From JBAXHO01 sp037138855 (GTDB taxonomy: Bacteria > Patescibacteriota > Dojkabacteria > B142 > OLB20): a stretch of 64,000 nt of DNA. Of this stretch, positions 9,213-17,392 are shown in pieces (positions within the stretch are counted from its first letter, which is position 1; every line of letters begins with the position of its first letter). The stretch spans positions 24,840-88,839 of the forward strand of contig JBAXHO010000001.1 of assembly GCA_037138855.1 (NCBI GenBank), read 5' to 3'. Made by a program: the position numbers and the translations under genes. Under the pieces are notes generated by a model that did not search any database, had not been told where the DNA came from, and worked only from the letters and a program-made list of their open reading frames with translations.

Positions 9213-9273
9213 GGAATCTAGGAATCTAGGAATCTAGGAATCTAGGAATCTAGGAATCTAGGAATCTAGGAAT
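9213..9273. repeat. 8-bp tandem repeat (GGAATCTA)n in a gene-free spacer
   Basis: Seven exact copies of GGAATCTA lie at 9213-9268, plus a partial copy. The spacer 8878-9332 (455 bases) shows no gene. It also holds AAAGTTAAAATTC-type phrases just before the next ORF. The unit length is not a multiple of three, and the array lies about 60 bases upstream of the ATG at 9333. Copy number is likely to vary between strains. Confidence 0.93.
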
Positions 9274-9332
9274 AAAGGATAGTTAAAAGTTAAAATTCAA
9301 AATTAAAATCTGTAAAGGAAATAAAAGAAGTT

Positions 9333-9689
9333 ATGAATATAATTACTAACTGGAAAATTAAACAGAGTATCTATTCCAGATATGATAAGGCTTATCAGGA
9401 ATTATTTCAGTATTTTTTTGATAAACAAGCTCTTAGTGCTGAAAGAGCAATTCAAATTAGCCAAGTTGAGCTAAAAAAAATTGGAATTAAATTTGCCCCA
9501 GGAGATTTTTCTTGTTTTAGAGAGATTAGTCCACAAATTTATTGGTTAGATAAATTAGAATTGAAACGTTGTGAAAGGAGACAAAAGAAAATTGTAAAAA
9601 TTTCGGTAATCTTTTTAATTTCATTGATTGTGTTTATTCCTGTTTTAGGATATTGGGTGATATTATTATATTTAGCCAATTTTTATTAA
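9333..9689 (+). CDS. Small membrane protein, unknown function
   Basis: 118 residues with no recognised family. The N-terminal two-thirds is charged and predicted helical (YDKAYQELFQYFFDKQALSAERAIQISQ). A basic stretch (KRCERRQKKIVK) then precedes one long or two short hydrophobic segments at about 90-115. This suggests a tail-anchored protein with a cytosolic N-terminal domain. It ends 20 bases before the DHH-family gene and may share its transcript. Confidence 0.6.
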   Translation: MNIITNWKIKQSIYSRYDKAYQELFQYFFDKQALSAERAIQISQVELKKIGIKFAPGDFSCFREISPQIYWLDKLELKRCERRQKKIVKISVIFLISLIVFIPVLGYWVILLYLANFY

Positions 9690-9709
9690 TTACCAATTAT
9701 TGATAAATC

Positions 9710-10672
9710 ATGAGTAGACTAGTTGTCACCTCCGGGTGTAATTATGCTGATATTGATGTGTTAGCCTGTGTTGTGGCATATACGGAATTGCAAAGGTTAC
9801 TGGGTAAAAATGCTGTGACATTACTCGAGGCTCCCTTCAATGAATCAGTTCCGAGGACAATTCGGAGTTGGGAAATGCCAATTGTTCGGAAATATGTAGC
9901 TGAAGGCGGCGATCAATTTGCAGTTGTTGATGTTTCAGAAGCGAAGTATTTTGCGAAGTTTATACAGGAAGAACAAATAGCAGTTCTGATTGATCATCAT
10001 TTTGGGCATGAAGATTACTGGCAGCAGAAATTAGGCAATAACAGTATTATCGAACCAGTAGGATCATGTGCGACTTTGATTTGGGAAGAATGGAGGAAAG
10101 CGAATTGCGTCCTGAAACAAGTTCAGGATCGAATTTCGAAGCTCAGTGCTAATTTACTTTATACGGCAATTATTTCCAATTCTTTGAATTTACAGGCGCA
10201 GATTACCAAAGAATCGGACAGGCAAGCTGCAGAAGAATTATTGCAATATACAGATTTGCCAAAAAATTGGCTTGAGGTTTATTATCAGGAAGTTGAGCAA
10301 ATTATTTTAGAATCTGGAACAAATTTAATCCAGTTAGCAATCAATTACAAAGATTATCCTAGCTTTAGAATGACCATGGGGCAATTGGAGCTCTGGGATG
10401 GTAAGACATTTATCTATAAATATCGGGAAAAATTGTTGACTGAATTGAAAAATGTCCAAAGTGATTACCTTTTTTATTCCATTCCCAGCATTGGTGAAAA
10501 TTGTAATTACCTACTTACCTTCAGACAAAAAGAGCGTGATTTTCTCAGCAAATTGTTTCCAGTTAGCTGGAATGGCGATATCGGAGTAACTGAAAAACTT
10601 TGGTTACGGAAGGAGATCAAGCAGCTGGCCGGGAAATTTATTTTTTGTAACCCCCGGCGAATTAATAAGTAA
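9710..10672 (+). CDS. DHH-family phosphoesterase (pyrophosphatase PpaC-like)
   Basis: The N-terminal domain has the DHH-family metal-site layout: SGCNYADIDVLAC (D-x-D, about residues 13-15), VVDVSE (about 75), LIDHHFGHEDYW (the DHH motif, about 97) and EPVGSCATLIWEEW (about 120). The pattern is closest to manganese-dependent inorganic pyrophosphatases. The first His of the usual GHxxPDxD motif is replaced here, so activity and substrate are uncertain. The C-terminal half is divergent. A family I pyrophosphatase is also encoded at 54238, so this one may act on another phosphoester or nucleotide. Confidence 0.75.
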   Translation: MSRLVVTSGCNYADIDVLACVVAYTELQRLLGKNAVTLLEAPFNESVPRTIRSWEMPIVRKYVAEGGDQFAVVDVSEAKYFAKFIQEEQIAVLIDHHFGHEDYWQQKLGNNSIIEPVGSCATLIWEEWRKANCVLKQVQDRISKLSANLLYTAIISNSLNLQAQITKESDRQAAEELLQYTDLPKNWLEVYYQEVEQIILESGTNLIQLAINYKDYPSFRMTMGQLELWDGKTFIYKYREKLLTELKNVQSDYLFYSIPSIGENCNYLLTFRQKERDFLSKLFPVSWNGDIGVTEKLWLRKEIKQLAGKFIFCNPRRINK

Positions 10673-10704
10673 GAGCAGTATTTAATTTATTAGAAAAACA
10701 AAAA

Positions 10705-11223
10705 ATGCCAAATAAACTTCTCTTCAAGGTATTTTCAGTTATGGCAGTAGTTATTTTTTCAGGAGTGCCGATGGCTTTGACAGCTGAGGCAGCTGTTCGG
10801 GATACAGTTTCTCCAACTAAAATCGAAAATCGCTGTGAGATTATCACAGCACGAGTAGATTTAATTTTGTCGCGTTATGCTGCCCATAAAGTACGTTATG
10901 ATGAGAGATTCCAAAAGGTTAGTGAAAAATTAACAGCGTTAATTCCAGTTTTGAAAACTAAAGGTTACGATACTACCAAGTTGGAAGCTGATTTAACTCA
11001 ATTGAATCAATACCGTGAGCAATTTAAAACATCCTATCAGGATTATATTAACCACCTGAATCAGTCTAAGACATTGGCTTGTGGGAATAGCGAAGGTGCT
11101 TTCAAAGCAGAAATTGAAGCGGCAAGGACTGATTTACAAAAAGTACGAGAATTATCACTGCAAATCAGATTATACATAATTGAAACCATCAAACCTGATT
11201 TACAGGCCTCGAAAAAGGTATAA
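10705..11223 (+). CDS. Secreted coiled-coil protein, unknown function
   Basis: 172 residues. A signal peptide (hydrophobic core about 8-25, with a likely cut after TAEA) is followed by a helical, coiled-coil-like domain with two Cys residues (NRCEIITARVDLILSRY..., LACGNSEG). Proteins of this shape are common in small-genome bacteria, but I know no function. A strong terminator follows directly, so it ends its transcription unit. Confidence 0.72.
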   Translation: MPNKLLFKVFSVMAVVIFSGVPMALTAEAAVRDTVSPTKIENRCEIITARVDLILSRYAAHKVRYDERFQKVSEKLTALIPVLKTKGYDTTKLEADLTQLNQYREQFKTSYQDYINHLNQSKTLACGNSEGAFKAEIEAARTDLQKVRELSLQIRLYIIETIKPDLQASKKV

Positions 11224-11231
11224 ATAATAAG

Positions 11232-11260
11232 AGCTCCGGAATTTTAACCGGAGCTTTTTG
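11232..11260 (+). terminator. Intrinsic terminator
   Basis: An 8-bp stem AGCTCCGG (11232-11239) pairs with CCGGAGCT (11248-11255) and is followed by five T. It begins 8 bases after the stop of the preceding gene. Confidence 0.93.
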
Positions 11261-11287
11261 CTATTTTGAAACTTTTAATTTAAAAAG

Positions 11288-11611
11288 ATGAATAAAAAGA
11301 ATTTAATCATAATTGCTGTTGCATCTTTGCTTGTAATATTGAGTCTGGGCTTAGCTTTACAAAGACGAATCAGCAAAAGAAATCAAGATACAGCTGCAGT
11401 GAATCAGGCAATTGATCAAGTTTTGAATGAAAAAGATGAAATCCCGGATTTAAATATTGATAATGAGCTGACAGGTACACCTGCAGTAAGTACCACTAGT
11501 ACTAATGCTAATGCTGATAGTGATATTGATCAAGTGTTAAAATATCTGGAAAGTGATGTAAAGCAACTTGATGCCAGTAGTGATTTTAAAGATTTTGGCA
11601 CGGTGGAATAG
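11288..11611 (+). CDS. Small membrane-anchored protein, unknown
   Basis: 107 residues with an N-terminal membrane helix (about 5-24), a basic RRISKR stop-transfer and an acidic low-complexity tail. The tail contains DIDQVLKYLESDVKQLD, which resembles the end of the protein at 12286 (FDQMDADLNELAEL). The two may therefore be related parts of one sigma/anti-sigma neighbourhood. No family assigned. Confidence 0.6.
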   Translation: MNKKNLIIIAVASLLVILSLGLALQRRISKRNQDTAAVNQAIDQVLNEKDEIPDLNIDNELTGTPAVSTTSTNANADSDIDQVLKYLESDVKQLDASSDFKDFGTVE

Positions 11612-11795
11612 ACTGGAAGCAGAATGAAAATTGGAATTTGCAATTTAGAGGAAAATGAAATAGTTAGAAGTTAAGAGATAAAAGTTAGAAGAGGAGAAAA
11701 TTCTCTAATTTTTTTGAGCTATTAGCTCTTAGCTTTTAACTTTTAGCTTTTTAATTAACTGTCCGCTCACTGGATACCAATTACCGTTTTAACCT

Positions 11796-12299
11796 ATGTC
11801 CCGAAAATACGAAGCGGAATTTAATACATTTTATCAGAAAAGTTTTTTAGTTTTAATCAAGTATTTTTTAAGACGAGTACCGAAGTTGGTTGATGCTGAA
11901 GATTTGACAGCTGAAACATTTATTGTAATCTGGGAAAATTGGGAGAAGATTGAAAAAGAAACCAGGCAGAATTTTCTTTTTGGCATTGCCCGAAATAAGT
12001 TAAATACATATTTGAGAAAAAAATATCAACTTGAGATAAGAACCCGAGAATTTGATGAGAATACTGATCTAGAAATAGTTTCTGAGCAAAGAATTAATCC
12101 GGGAAATGCTAATTTGAAAAATATTTTAAGTGAATTAGTTAATCAGTTATCAGAACGGGAACAGTTTTTGATCAAAGCTAAATATATGAAGCACAAGACT
12201 TTTCGGGAATTGGCAGCCGAACTCAAGATTACTATCAATAATGCCAAAGTGATTCATAATCGTTTAATTAAAAACTTAAACAATCATGGCAACAAATGA
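11796..12299 (+). CDS. ECF-type RNA polymerase sigma factor
   Basis: 167 residues with the two conserved sigma-70 regions. Region 2 (about 8-70) includes DAEDLTAETFIVIWENW for core binding and -10 recognition. Region 4 (about 105-160) contains LSEREQFLIKAKYMKHKTFRELAAELKIT, a helix-turn-helix for -35 recognition. The short inter-region linker is typical of ECF factors. Its last 14 bases overlap the start of the next gene, a single-pass membrane protein, which is the usual place for a regulator of sigma activity. Targets are unknown. Confidence 0.85.
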   Translation: MSRKYEAEFNTFYQKSFLVLIKYFLRRVPKLVDAEDLTAETFIVIWENWEKIEKETRQNFLFGIARNKLNTYLRKKYQLEIRTREFDENTDLEIVSEQRINPGNANLKNILSELVNQLSEREQFLIKAKYMKHKTFRELAAELKITINNAKVIHNRLIKNLNNHGNK

Positions 12300-12630
12300 T
12301 TTAAACCACAATTTTGAAAAATATCTGGGTGATTCACTCAGTAATTCTGAAGAAAATTTTGATATCCAATTAAGTCAGGTACGGGTTTTACAAAAAATAA
12401 AGGCAAAAACTCAGCAGTCGAAATGGCTGGTAATATTTAGTTATGGTTATTTAGTGTTGGCGATGGTAGTTGGACTTATTGTGATTTTTAATTTTAGTCC
12501 AACGGGTCTGAATAATTTTAGAATAAATAATACTATAAAAAATATTGATGAACAAAGCCAGGGCTTAAAAAGCGATGCAGCTGTATTCGACCAGATGGAT
12601 GCAGATTTGAATGAGCTGGCTGAGCTGTAG
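12286..12630 (+). CDS. Single-pass membrane protein, possible anti-sigma factor
   Basis: 114 residues, overlapping the sigma gene by 14 bases, which suggests translational coupling. The first 45 residues are charged and cytosolic, a membrane helix spans about 47-68, and an outer tail of about 45 residues ends in acidic helices. Size, topology and coupling fit an anti-sigma factor. There is no zinc-binding HxxxCxxC signature, so the role is inferred from context alone. Confidence 0.65.
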   Translation: MATNDLNHNFEKYLGDSLSNSEENFDIQLSQVRVLQKIKAKTQQSKWLVIFSYGYLVLAMVVGLIVIFNFSPTGLNNFRINNTIKNIDEQSQGLKSDAAVFDQMDADLNELAEL

Positions 12631-12765
12631 GAGGAAGATCGAATAGCGCAGGGCGAATTTTGGTAGTACTACCTTTATAAAATTGGATATAGAATTATTA
12701 AATATTCAGTTTTCAGTAGAAAAAAGTGGAATCTTTGTGGGATAATCAGAAAAGTTTGATAAAAA

Positions 12766-13374
12766 ATGATTGAAGTCCCTTCAAGAGTAATAGTATATGA
12801 ACCCCCTATTGTTTTGCTTGCTACTCCACAAAATAAATTTTCTCCAGATAATAAACCTGGCCATCAAATTATAACTGGTCAGGTAATAATTAAAGAAATA
12901 CAATACAATTCTTATTGTGAAGAATATGGTAATGCTATTTTCATTACTTTACATGATAGTTTAAGTAAGTTAATTCTTTCTGTTACTGGAGTAGTAGGTG
13001 ATCATTTGACAGTTAGATTACGAGATGATGTTGAAAATTACATTTTGCGAGATTGTCCTGTGTCTGCTTTACTTCAACCAGCAAGTTTATGTGTTAATGA
13101 GGAGCAAAATTTAACAGACGAAGTGATTCCTGGGGATTTATTGGGTAATATTAGTACAGTGATCTTTACTAAAAAAATTGCAGCAGATACACCAGATATT
13201 CGGATAACAGATTTACAAAAAATATTTGAATTAATAGTTCAGGCAAATCAGTATGCACTAGCAATTCCAGGAGCAACGCAGCTTTTACAATATTATCTCA
13301 AAAGATCTCAAGGAAATAGAGCAATGACATTCGAGGAGTTTATACAGAAAAAAAGTCAAACAGCTGAACCATAA
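12766..13374 (+). CDS. Protein of unknown function
   Basis: 202 residues, no signal peptide or membrane helix. The centre (about 35-110) reads as alternating beta strands (HQIITGQVIIKEIQY, NAIFITLHDSLSKLILSVTGVVGDHLTVRL), and the last third is helical. I do not recognise the family. Codon use and uninterrupted length support a real gene. It is convergent with the dockerin gene that follows. Confidence 0.6.
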   Translation: MIEVPSRVIVYEPPIVLLATPQNKFSPDNKPGHQIITGQVIIKEIQYNSYCEEYGNAIFITLHDSLSKLILSVTGVVGDHLTVRLRDDVENYILRDCPVSALLQPASLCVNEEQNLTDEVIPGDLLGNISTVIFTKKIAADTPDIRITDLQKIFELIVQANQYALAIPGATQLLQYYLKRSQGNRAMTFEEFIQKKSQTAEP

Positions 13375-13420
13375 ATTCCAATTTGACACATATTATAAGC
13401 TAGCTATAATTTTTCTACAG

Positions 13421-14332
13421 TCACGGACTCCAGTCAGCTTTCACATCATTAACTGCAGTTATTTTTTTACAGCGGGAATCTTTGGCACAAGCATCACTGG
13501 CTGCAGTCCAAACTACTGGAGTACAGTAGCTCACTGTACATTGTGCCTGGGTAGTTTGACGTTGCACTGACTGACGGTCACTAGTGCACTGATTGCTACA
13601 GGCAATACCCAGACAGACATCAGCACATCCTGTGGCTGAACAGGTGCAAGTACCAGTAGCAGCAGCTGGTGTATTTGTCGGAGCAGTTGTATTTATCGGA
13701 GTAGGGGTTGGTGTATTAGCCACCATTGTAGTAGGACTAGGTCGGACCACAATACTAGGTGCAATAGTCAAGGTTGGAGTATTACTGGATGGTAAAATTG
13801 TTCCAGGAGTTGGCGAATTAGCTGGAGGTGGATTACTAGTGGTCACAACACATTGGCAACTATTATTACAAATTTTATTAGCATTACAGCCTTGATTGGA
13901 ATAGGGTGGATCACACATTTCTCCTGAATTTAATACGCCATCACCACAAGTGGTGGTACCGGATTTTTTTTCAGTTTCTAAACGCCAGCAATATAAAACT
14001 CTAGAGATGTCATAGATATCAACTTTTTGGTCAATGGTGGTAGCAGATCCCCAGAGATCTGCACGGGTGTCGCGTGGAGTTACTTGCCAGTTCCAATTTG
14101 TCAGTACTAGATTTAAATCATAACTGTCGACCTTATTATCTTTGATGTTGTTGGCTCCGGTAATATCAGCTTGAGAGCAGGCAGTATCCTGGGTTTGAAT
14201 TAATTTCGCAAGTAAACGGGGGTCAAGACTTCCAATTTTGAGAAGCATCCAACTAGAACCAATAGTTACTAAACTTATAGCAATAGTGGAAACCAGAAAG
14301 TATAAATTTTTCTTTTTTAGTTTGATCTTCAA
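13421..14332 (-). CDS. Dockerin-domain surface protein with Cys-rich modules
   Basis: 303 residues. An N-terminal signal anchor (about 10-30) is followed by a duplicated Ca-binding dockerin-like pair. The first copy is ADITGANNIKDNKVDSYDL plus NLVLTNW (about 55-80); the second is ADLWGSATTIDQKVDIYDIS plus RVLYCW (about 91-117). A CGDGVLNSGEMCDPP Cys-rich module (about 127-163), a Ser/Thr/Pro linker and a second Cys-rich region (about 225-290) come next. Dockerins bind cohesins, and a cohesin protein is encoded 18 bases upstream on the same strand. Binding to it is inferred, not shown. Confidence 0.8.
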   Translation of the reverse strand: MKIKLKKKNLYFLVSTIAISLVTIGSSWMLLKIGSLDPRLLAKLIQTQDTACSQADITGANNIKDNKVDSYDLNLVLTNWNWQVTPRDTRADLWGSATTIDQKVDIYDISRVLYCWRLETEKKSGTTTCGDGVLNSGEMCDPPYSNQGCNANKICNNSCQCVVTTSNPPPANSPTPGTILPSSNTPTLTIAPSIVVRPSPTTMVANTPTPTPINTTAPTNTPAAATGTCTCSATGCADVCLGIACSNQCTSDRQSVQRQTTQAQCTVSYCTPVVWTAASDACAKDSRCKKITAVNDVKADWSP

Positions 14333-14350
14333 CTGAAGTTAAATTATGAA

Positions 14351-15050
14351 TTAGATGGGATGAAATTCTTCTAATTTACGATGTCGGTGCTTTAAACCGG
14401 CAATAATTATTAATAGAATGGATATCAATATTACTCCCCAGATCGAGATGAGAAGTGTATTATTTCCTAACTTACTGATAAAAGGAATATCTCCAGTAGC
14501 AGGTAAAGGTGCTTGAGCAAGAAAGCTGGAACTGACAAATGCAGAGCTCCGGTCTACAAGAATATTTTCTGCTCTAGTATTTAAGAGTGAGGAAGTATTA
14601 TCAATTTTTATTTCGGAAAAACTGTTTTGTTTTAATTTAAAATATATTCTAGCTAGTTTGCCCTGCCCTGTGAAAGCATTTCCAGGACTTACAAATTGAG
14701 AGATTTCAATTATTCCAGGTTGAAGTTCTTGGGCTTTTACTATTTCATCAAACACACTTTGGTTATAGTCTATCTTTAAATATTCCAGTTGATTTTGTGG
14801 AAAAATAATAACTGCATTTACTACATTTACTGATTCTGAAGCTGTATCCAGATTCAGATCTACTACAATTGTCTCACCAGCTTGTGCCAGTAAGTTTTGT
14901 GGTGTAAGTTCAAGTTTGGCAGTGAGTTCACTGGCTAAAACTAATCGTTGAGGAAGAGATAAAATAATTACAATTAATAAAAAAATTATTAAAAATTAAA
15001 TTTTTTAGCTTAGAGTTCCAATTGGTTAGATTTTGTTGAAGAAAATTCAT
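14351..15050 (-). CDS. Membrane/LPATG-anchored cohesin-domain protein, frameshifted at T7
   Basis: The in-frame piece 14351-14985 reads through a signal-peptide core and a cohesin domain (LLAQAGETIVVDLNLD, VNAVIIFPQNQLEYLKI, GKLARIYFKLK). It ends with LPATG, a membrane helix and a KHRHRK tail, which is the layout of a sortase substrate. That frame has no good start codon. An ATG at 15050 in the neighbouring frame gives MNFLQQNLTNWNSKLKNLIF, which joins the signal-peptide core if one T is removed from the T7 run at 14979-14985. The shift may be a sequencing indel or a phase-variable switch. The gene starts 20 bases after the ldh stop and ends 18 bases before the dockerin gene. Confidence 0.75.
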
Positions 15051-15069
15051 TAATTATTTTTGCCTGGTA

Positions 15070-15996
15070 TTAAATTGCCGTGATGGCTGCTTTTATTACT
15101 TTAGCAGATTTTTTCAATTTAGTTAATTCTGAAGCATTGAGTTTAGGAATAATTCTTTGCTGGGCGCCTTGAAAATTAAGTTGGACGGGCAAACTTAAGC
15201 AAACATTATTTAGTCCAAATTCACCTTCAAGTAGTGTGGAGAGTGGAAAAATCCTTCCAGAATTTGTCACTAACGCCTCGACGATGCTGGCAATTACTGC
15301 ACCAATCCCATAATAAGTGGATTTTTTACCGGCGATAATTTTATATGCGGATTCGCGAACGTCTTTTTCTAATTGTTTGGTTTGAATTTTTTCCATTTTT
15401 AGTTTTTCTGTGATAGGTAGACCACCATAACTGGCAATACTTTCTGCGAAAAATGAGCTGTCGCCATGTTCGCCTAGTTGATAGGCATGAATATTAATGG
15501 GATTAAGATTGAGTTTATCACTGATGAAATAGCGAATCCGGGCTGTATCCAAGGAAGTACCACTACCAAAAACCATTCCTTGGGGCATTTTAGCCTGTTT
15601 AATTGCAAAATAAGTAACTACATCAACAGGATTAGTGACAATTAAAATATATAATGGTTTGGCCACGGCGGTAAGTTGGTCAATTACCTGATTGACAATT
15701 TTAACATTGATTTTGGCAAGATCAAGTCTCGACTGGCCCGGTTTTTGAGCGGCGCCACAGGTTATTATTACAATATCATTAGGTCTCACATCTTGATAAG
15801 TACCGGTAAAAACCTTGACGCCTGGTGCATACGAGCTACTTTGTTGCAAATCCATTACTTGAGCTTCCACCAATTCCTTGGCGATATCAATTAAAATAAC
15901 TTCACTAACAATTTGGCGAAGCATCAAGGCATAGGCTGCTGTAGAGCCAACCATGCCAGCTCCGATAATTACAGCACGACGATTAGGTTGAATCAT
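15070..15996 (-). CDS. ldh: L-lactate dehydrogenase
   Basis: An NAD-dependent enzyme that interconverts pyruvate and lactate, restoring NAD in fermentation. Evidence: the Rossmann motif GAGMVGS (about 12-18), an acidic residue after VILID that selects NAD, and the substrate loop AAQKPGQSRLDL, where Gln marks lactate rather than malate dehydrogenase and Arg binds substrate. VTNPVDV and GEHGDSS (catalytic His about 183) are also present. The length of 308 residues is normal. It heads a minus-strand unit with the cohesin and dockerin genes. Confidence 0.94.
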   Translation of the reverse strand: MIQPNRRAVIIGAGMVGSTAAYALMLRQIVSEVILIDIAKELVEAQVMDLQQSSSYAPGVKVFTGTYQDVRPNDIVIITCGAAQKPGQSRLDLAKINVKIVNQVIDQLTAVAKPLYILIVTNPVDVVTYFAIKQAKMPQGMVFGSGTSLDTARIRYFISDKLNLNPINIHAYQLGEHGDSSFFAESIASYGGLPITEKLKMEKIQTKQLEKDVRESAYKIIAGKKSTYYGIGAVIASIVEALVTNSGRIFPLSTLLEGEFGLNNVCLSLPVQLNFQGAQQRIIPKLNASELTKLKKSAKVIKAAITAI

Positions 15997-16380
15997 AATA
16001 ATATTTTAAAAAAGTAATAAGTATTAGTGTAGCAAATTGGTGATACAAAAGAAAAGGTGGATGAGTAGTTGAAATAAAAGATTAAAATATTAACGAGTTA
16101 ACGGATTAATCCTGAAATATGTTCAGGAAAAAGGATTAAAATGAAAACTGGAATCCGGAATCTGAAATCAGTAAATTAATATTAGGTTTAACAGGAGGGT
16201 TTGCAGATCTGCAAACCGTGCGGCGAGCTCTTCTCCAAATTGCTATTTGCAAATTTCAAATTGCATAATTCTTTCAGATTTCGGATTTCATAATAACGAA
16301 TTTTGCTGATGTTACGGTTTTTTTGTGATCAAGGTGGTTGCTCTTACGTTTTAGCATCTTATCTTTTAAATTTTAAACTG
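15997..16380. repeat. Gene-free spacer with repeat phrases and palindromes
   Basis: A 384-base divergent spacer between ldh and the cytochrome b5 gene. It holds a CCTGAAATATGTTCAGG hairpin near 16115, the exact 20-base palindrome GGTTTGCAGATCTGCAAACC (16198-16217), and an ATTTGCAAATTTCAAATTGC phrase (about 16244) that recurs near 27760, 57660 and 62940. No gene is seen apart from an unlikely N-terminal extension of the next ORF (16303). Confidence 0.65.
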
Positions 16381-16743
16381 ATGAAAAAATTAATTATTTT
16401 TGTTACTGTGGGAATTTCATTACTTTTGGTAGGCTGCGGCAGTAGTAAGACATCCAGTTCTACCAATTCTACTATTAAAAATATTGTTACGATAGTACAG
16501 TCGCAAACGTATACTATTACTGATGTTGCGAAGCATAGTACAGCTAACGATTGTTGGACAATTGTTGGTGGTAACGTTTATGATTTGACTTCATTTGTCG
16601 GACGCCATCCTGGTGGTGACGTAATATTGCAGGCTTGTGGTATTGATGGCACCAATCTGTTTAACAATCGTAATGGTTTAGGCCCGCATCCAGGAAAAGC
16701 TGAAACGACTTTGGCGACTTTGAAGATTGGAGTAATCAAATAA
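16381..16743 (+). CDS. Cytochrome b5-like heme-binding lipoprotein
   Basis: 120 residues from the ATG at 16381. This start is chosen because it gives a clean lipoprotein signal (MKKLIIFVTVGISLLLVGC, lipid Cys about 19); an upstream in-frame ATG at 16303 would spoil it. The mature part is a cytochrome b5 fold: YTITDVAKHSTANDCWTIV, VYDLTSFVGRHPGG with heme-ligand His, and GPHPGKAETTLA with the second His. It probably moves single electrons at the outer face of the membrane. The partner is unknown. Confidence 0.88.
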   Translation: MKKLIIFVTVGISLLLVGCGSSKTSSSTNSTIKNIVTIVQSQTYTITDVAKHSTANDCWTIVGGNVYDLTSFVGRHPGGDVILQACGIDGTNLFNNRNGLGPHPGKAETTLATLKIGVIK

Positions 16744-16790
16744 AAAAACAATTTAAGATTAAAAAGGTAAGTAACGAATTTTGACTTTCG

Positions 16791-16799
16791 TGTTATAAT
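16791..16799 (+). promoter_or_regulatory. Extended -10 promoter candidate for tmRNA
   Basis: TGT followed by TATAAT (16794-16799) forms an extended -10 element about 92 bases before mature tmRNA. No good -35 lies at the right distance. Confidence 0.5.
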
Positions 16800-16890
16800 T
16801 ATTTTGTTCTTTGACAATCCTTTCGACGTTCCCCACCAGAAAATAAATTTTGAAACCGATAACCGGTCACCGGATACCGATTTTTTGGTG

Positions 16891-17378
16891 GGGGATGTAT
16901 GGCTTCGACAGGGAATATTACTGGTTTTTGGCAAGCCGAGGTTTTTGGATACGGAGTCCTCGTAAAACAAACTGGTCCTCCGGTTATTTTGACCGGGCCG
17001 CATAATAAGCGTCAAAACCAAATTTCAAGATTTCGTTGCTGGCGTACAGGGCACAGTTGCAGCTATCGCTGCTTCCTTTGCTCCTGCATTAGCTTTCAAC
17101 GGAGTTGTTGCCTAAACTGGAGTTTCTCCAGGGATAAGCGCGAAAGCGCGGTAACCTTCTAGTGTTCTTCTCTCCTGATGGGAGGCACTAGGAGAAACAT
17201 AGTCAGGATACAAGACTTAGCAATAGCATTCTGCTAAGTCCCACGCAAAATGTCTGCTGGCGGGAATTGGTTTTAGCTTACTTCTATCAACTTCTCGTCT
17301 AAAAATCCAAGTAAGCTACGCTTGTACACTGAGAATCGGTAAGTTTTCTGGACGCGGGTTCGATCCCCGCCATCTCCA
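16891..17378 (+). ncRNA. ssrA: tmRNA (trans-translation RNA)
   Basis: The 5' end GGGGATG...GGCTTCGACAGGG and the 3' end GGTTCGATCCCCGCCATCTCCA form the tRNA-Ala-like domain; GGGGATG (16891-16897) pairs with CATCTCC (17371-17377). CCA is not encoded after the discriminator A. A likely tag frame runs from GTC 17011 to the TAA at 17113. It gives about 34 residues starting VKTKFQDFVAG and ending AFNGVVA, long for a tag. The UA plus three-base spacing before the resume codon resembles the E. coli arrangement. It rescues stalled ribosomes with SmpB, which is not in this window. Confidence 0.95.
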
Positions 17379-17392
17379 TAAATTTTGCCTGC

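Noticed and set aside
9213..9273. CRISPR-like array
   Set aside because: Units are 8 bp with no spacers, and no cas genes are in the window.
16899..17162. 87-codon ORF on the plus strand
   Set aside because: It lies entirely inside tmRNA and is in a different frame from the tag.
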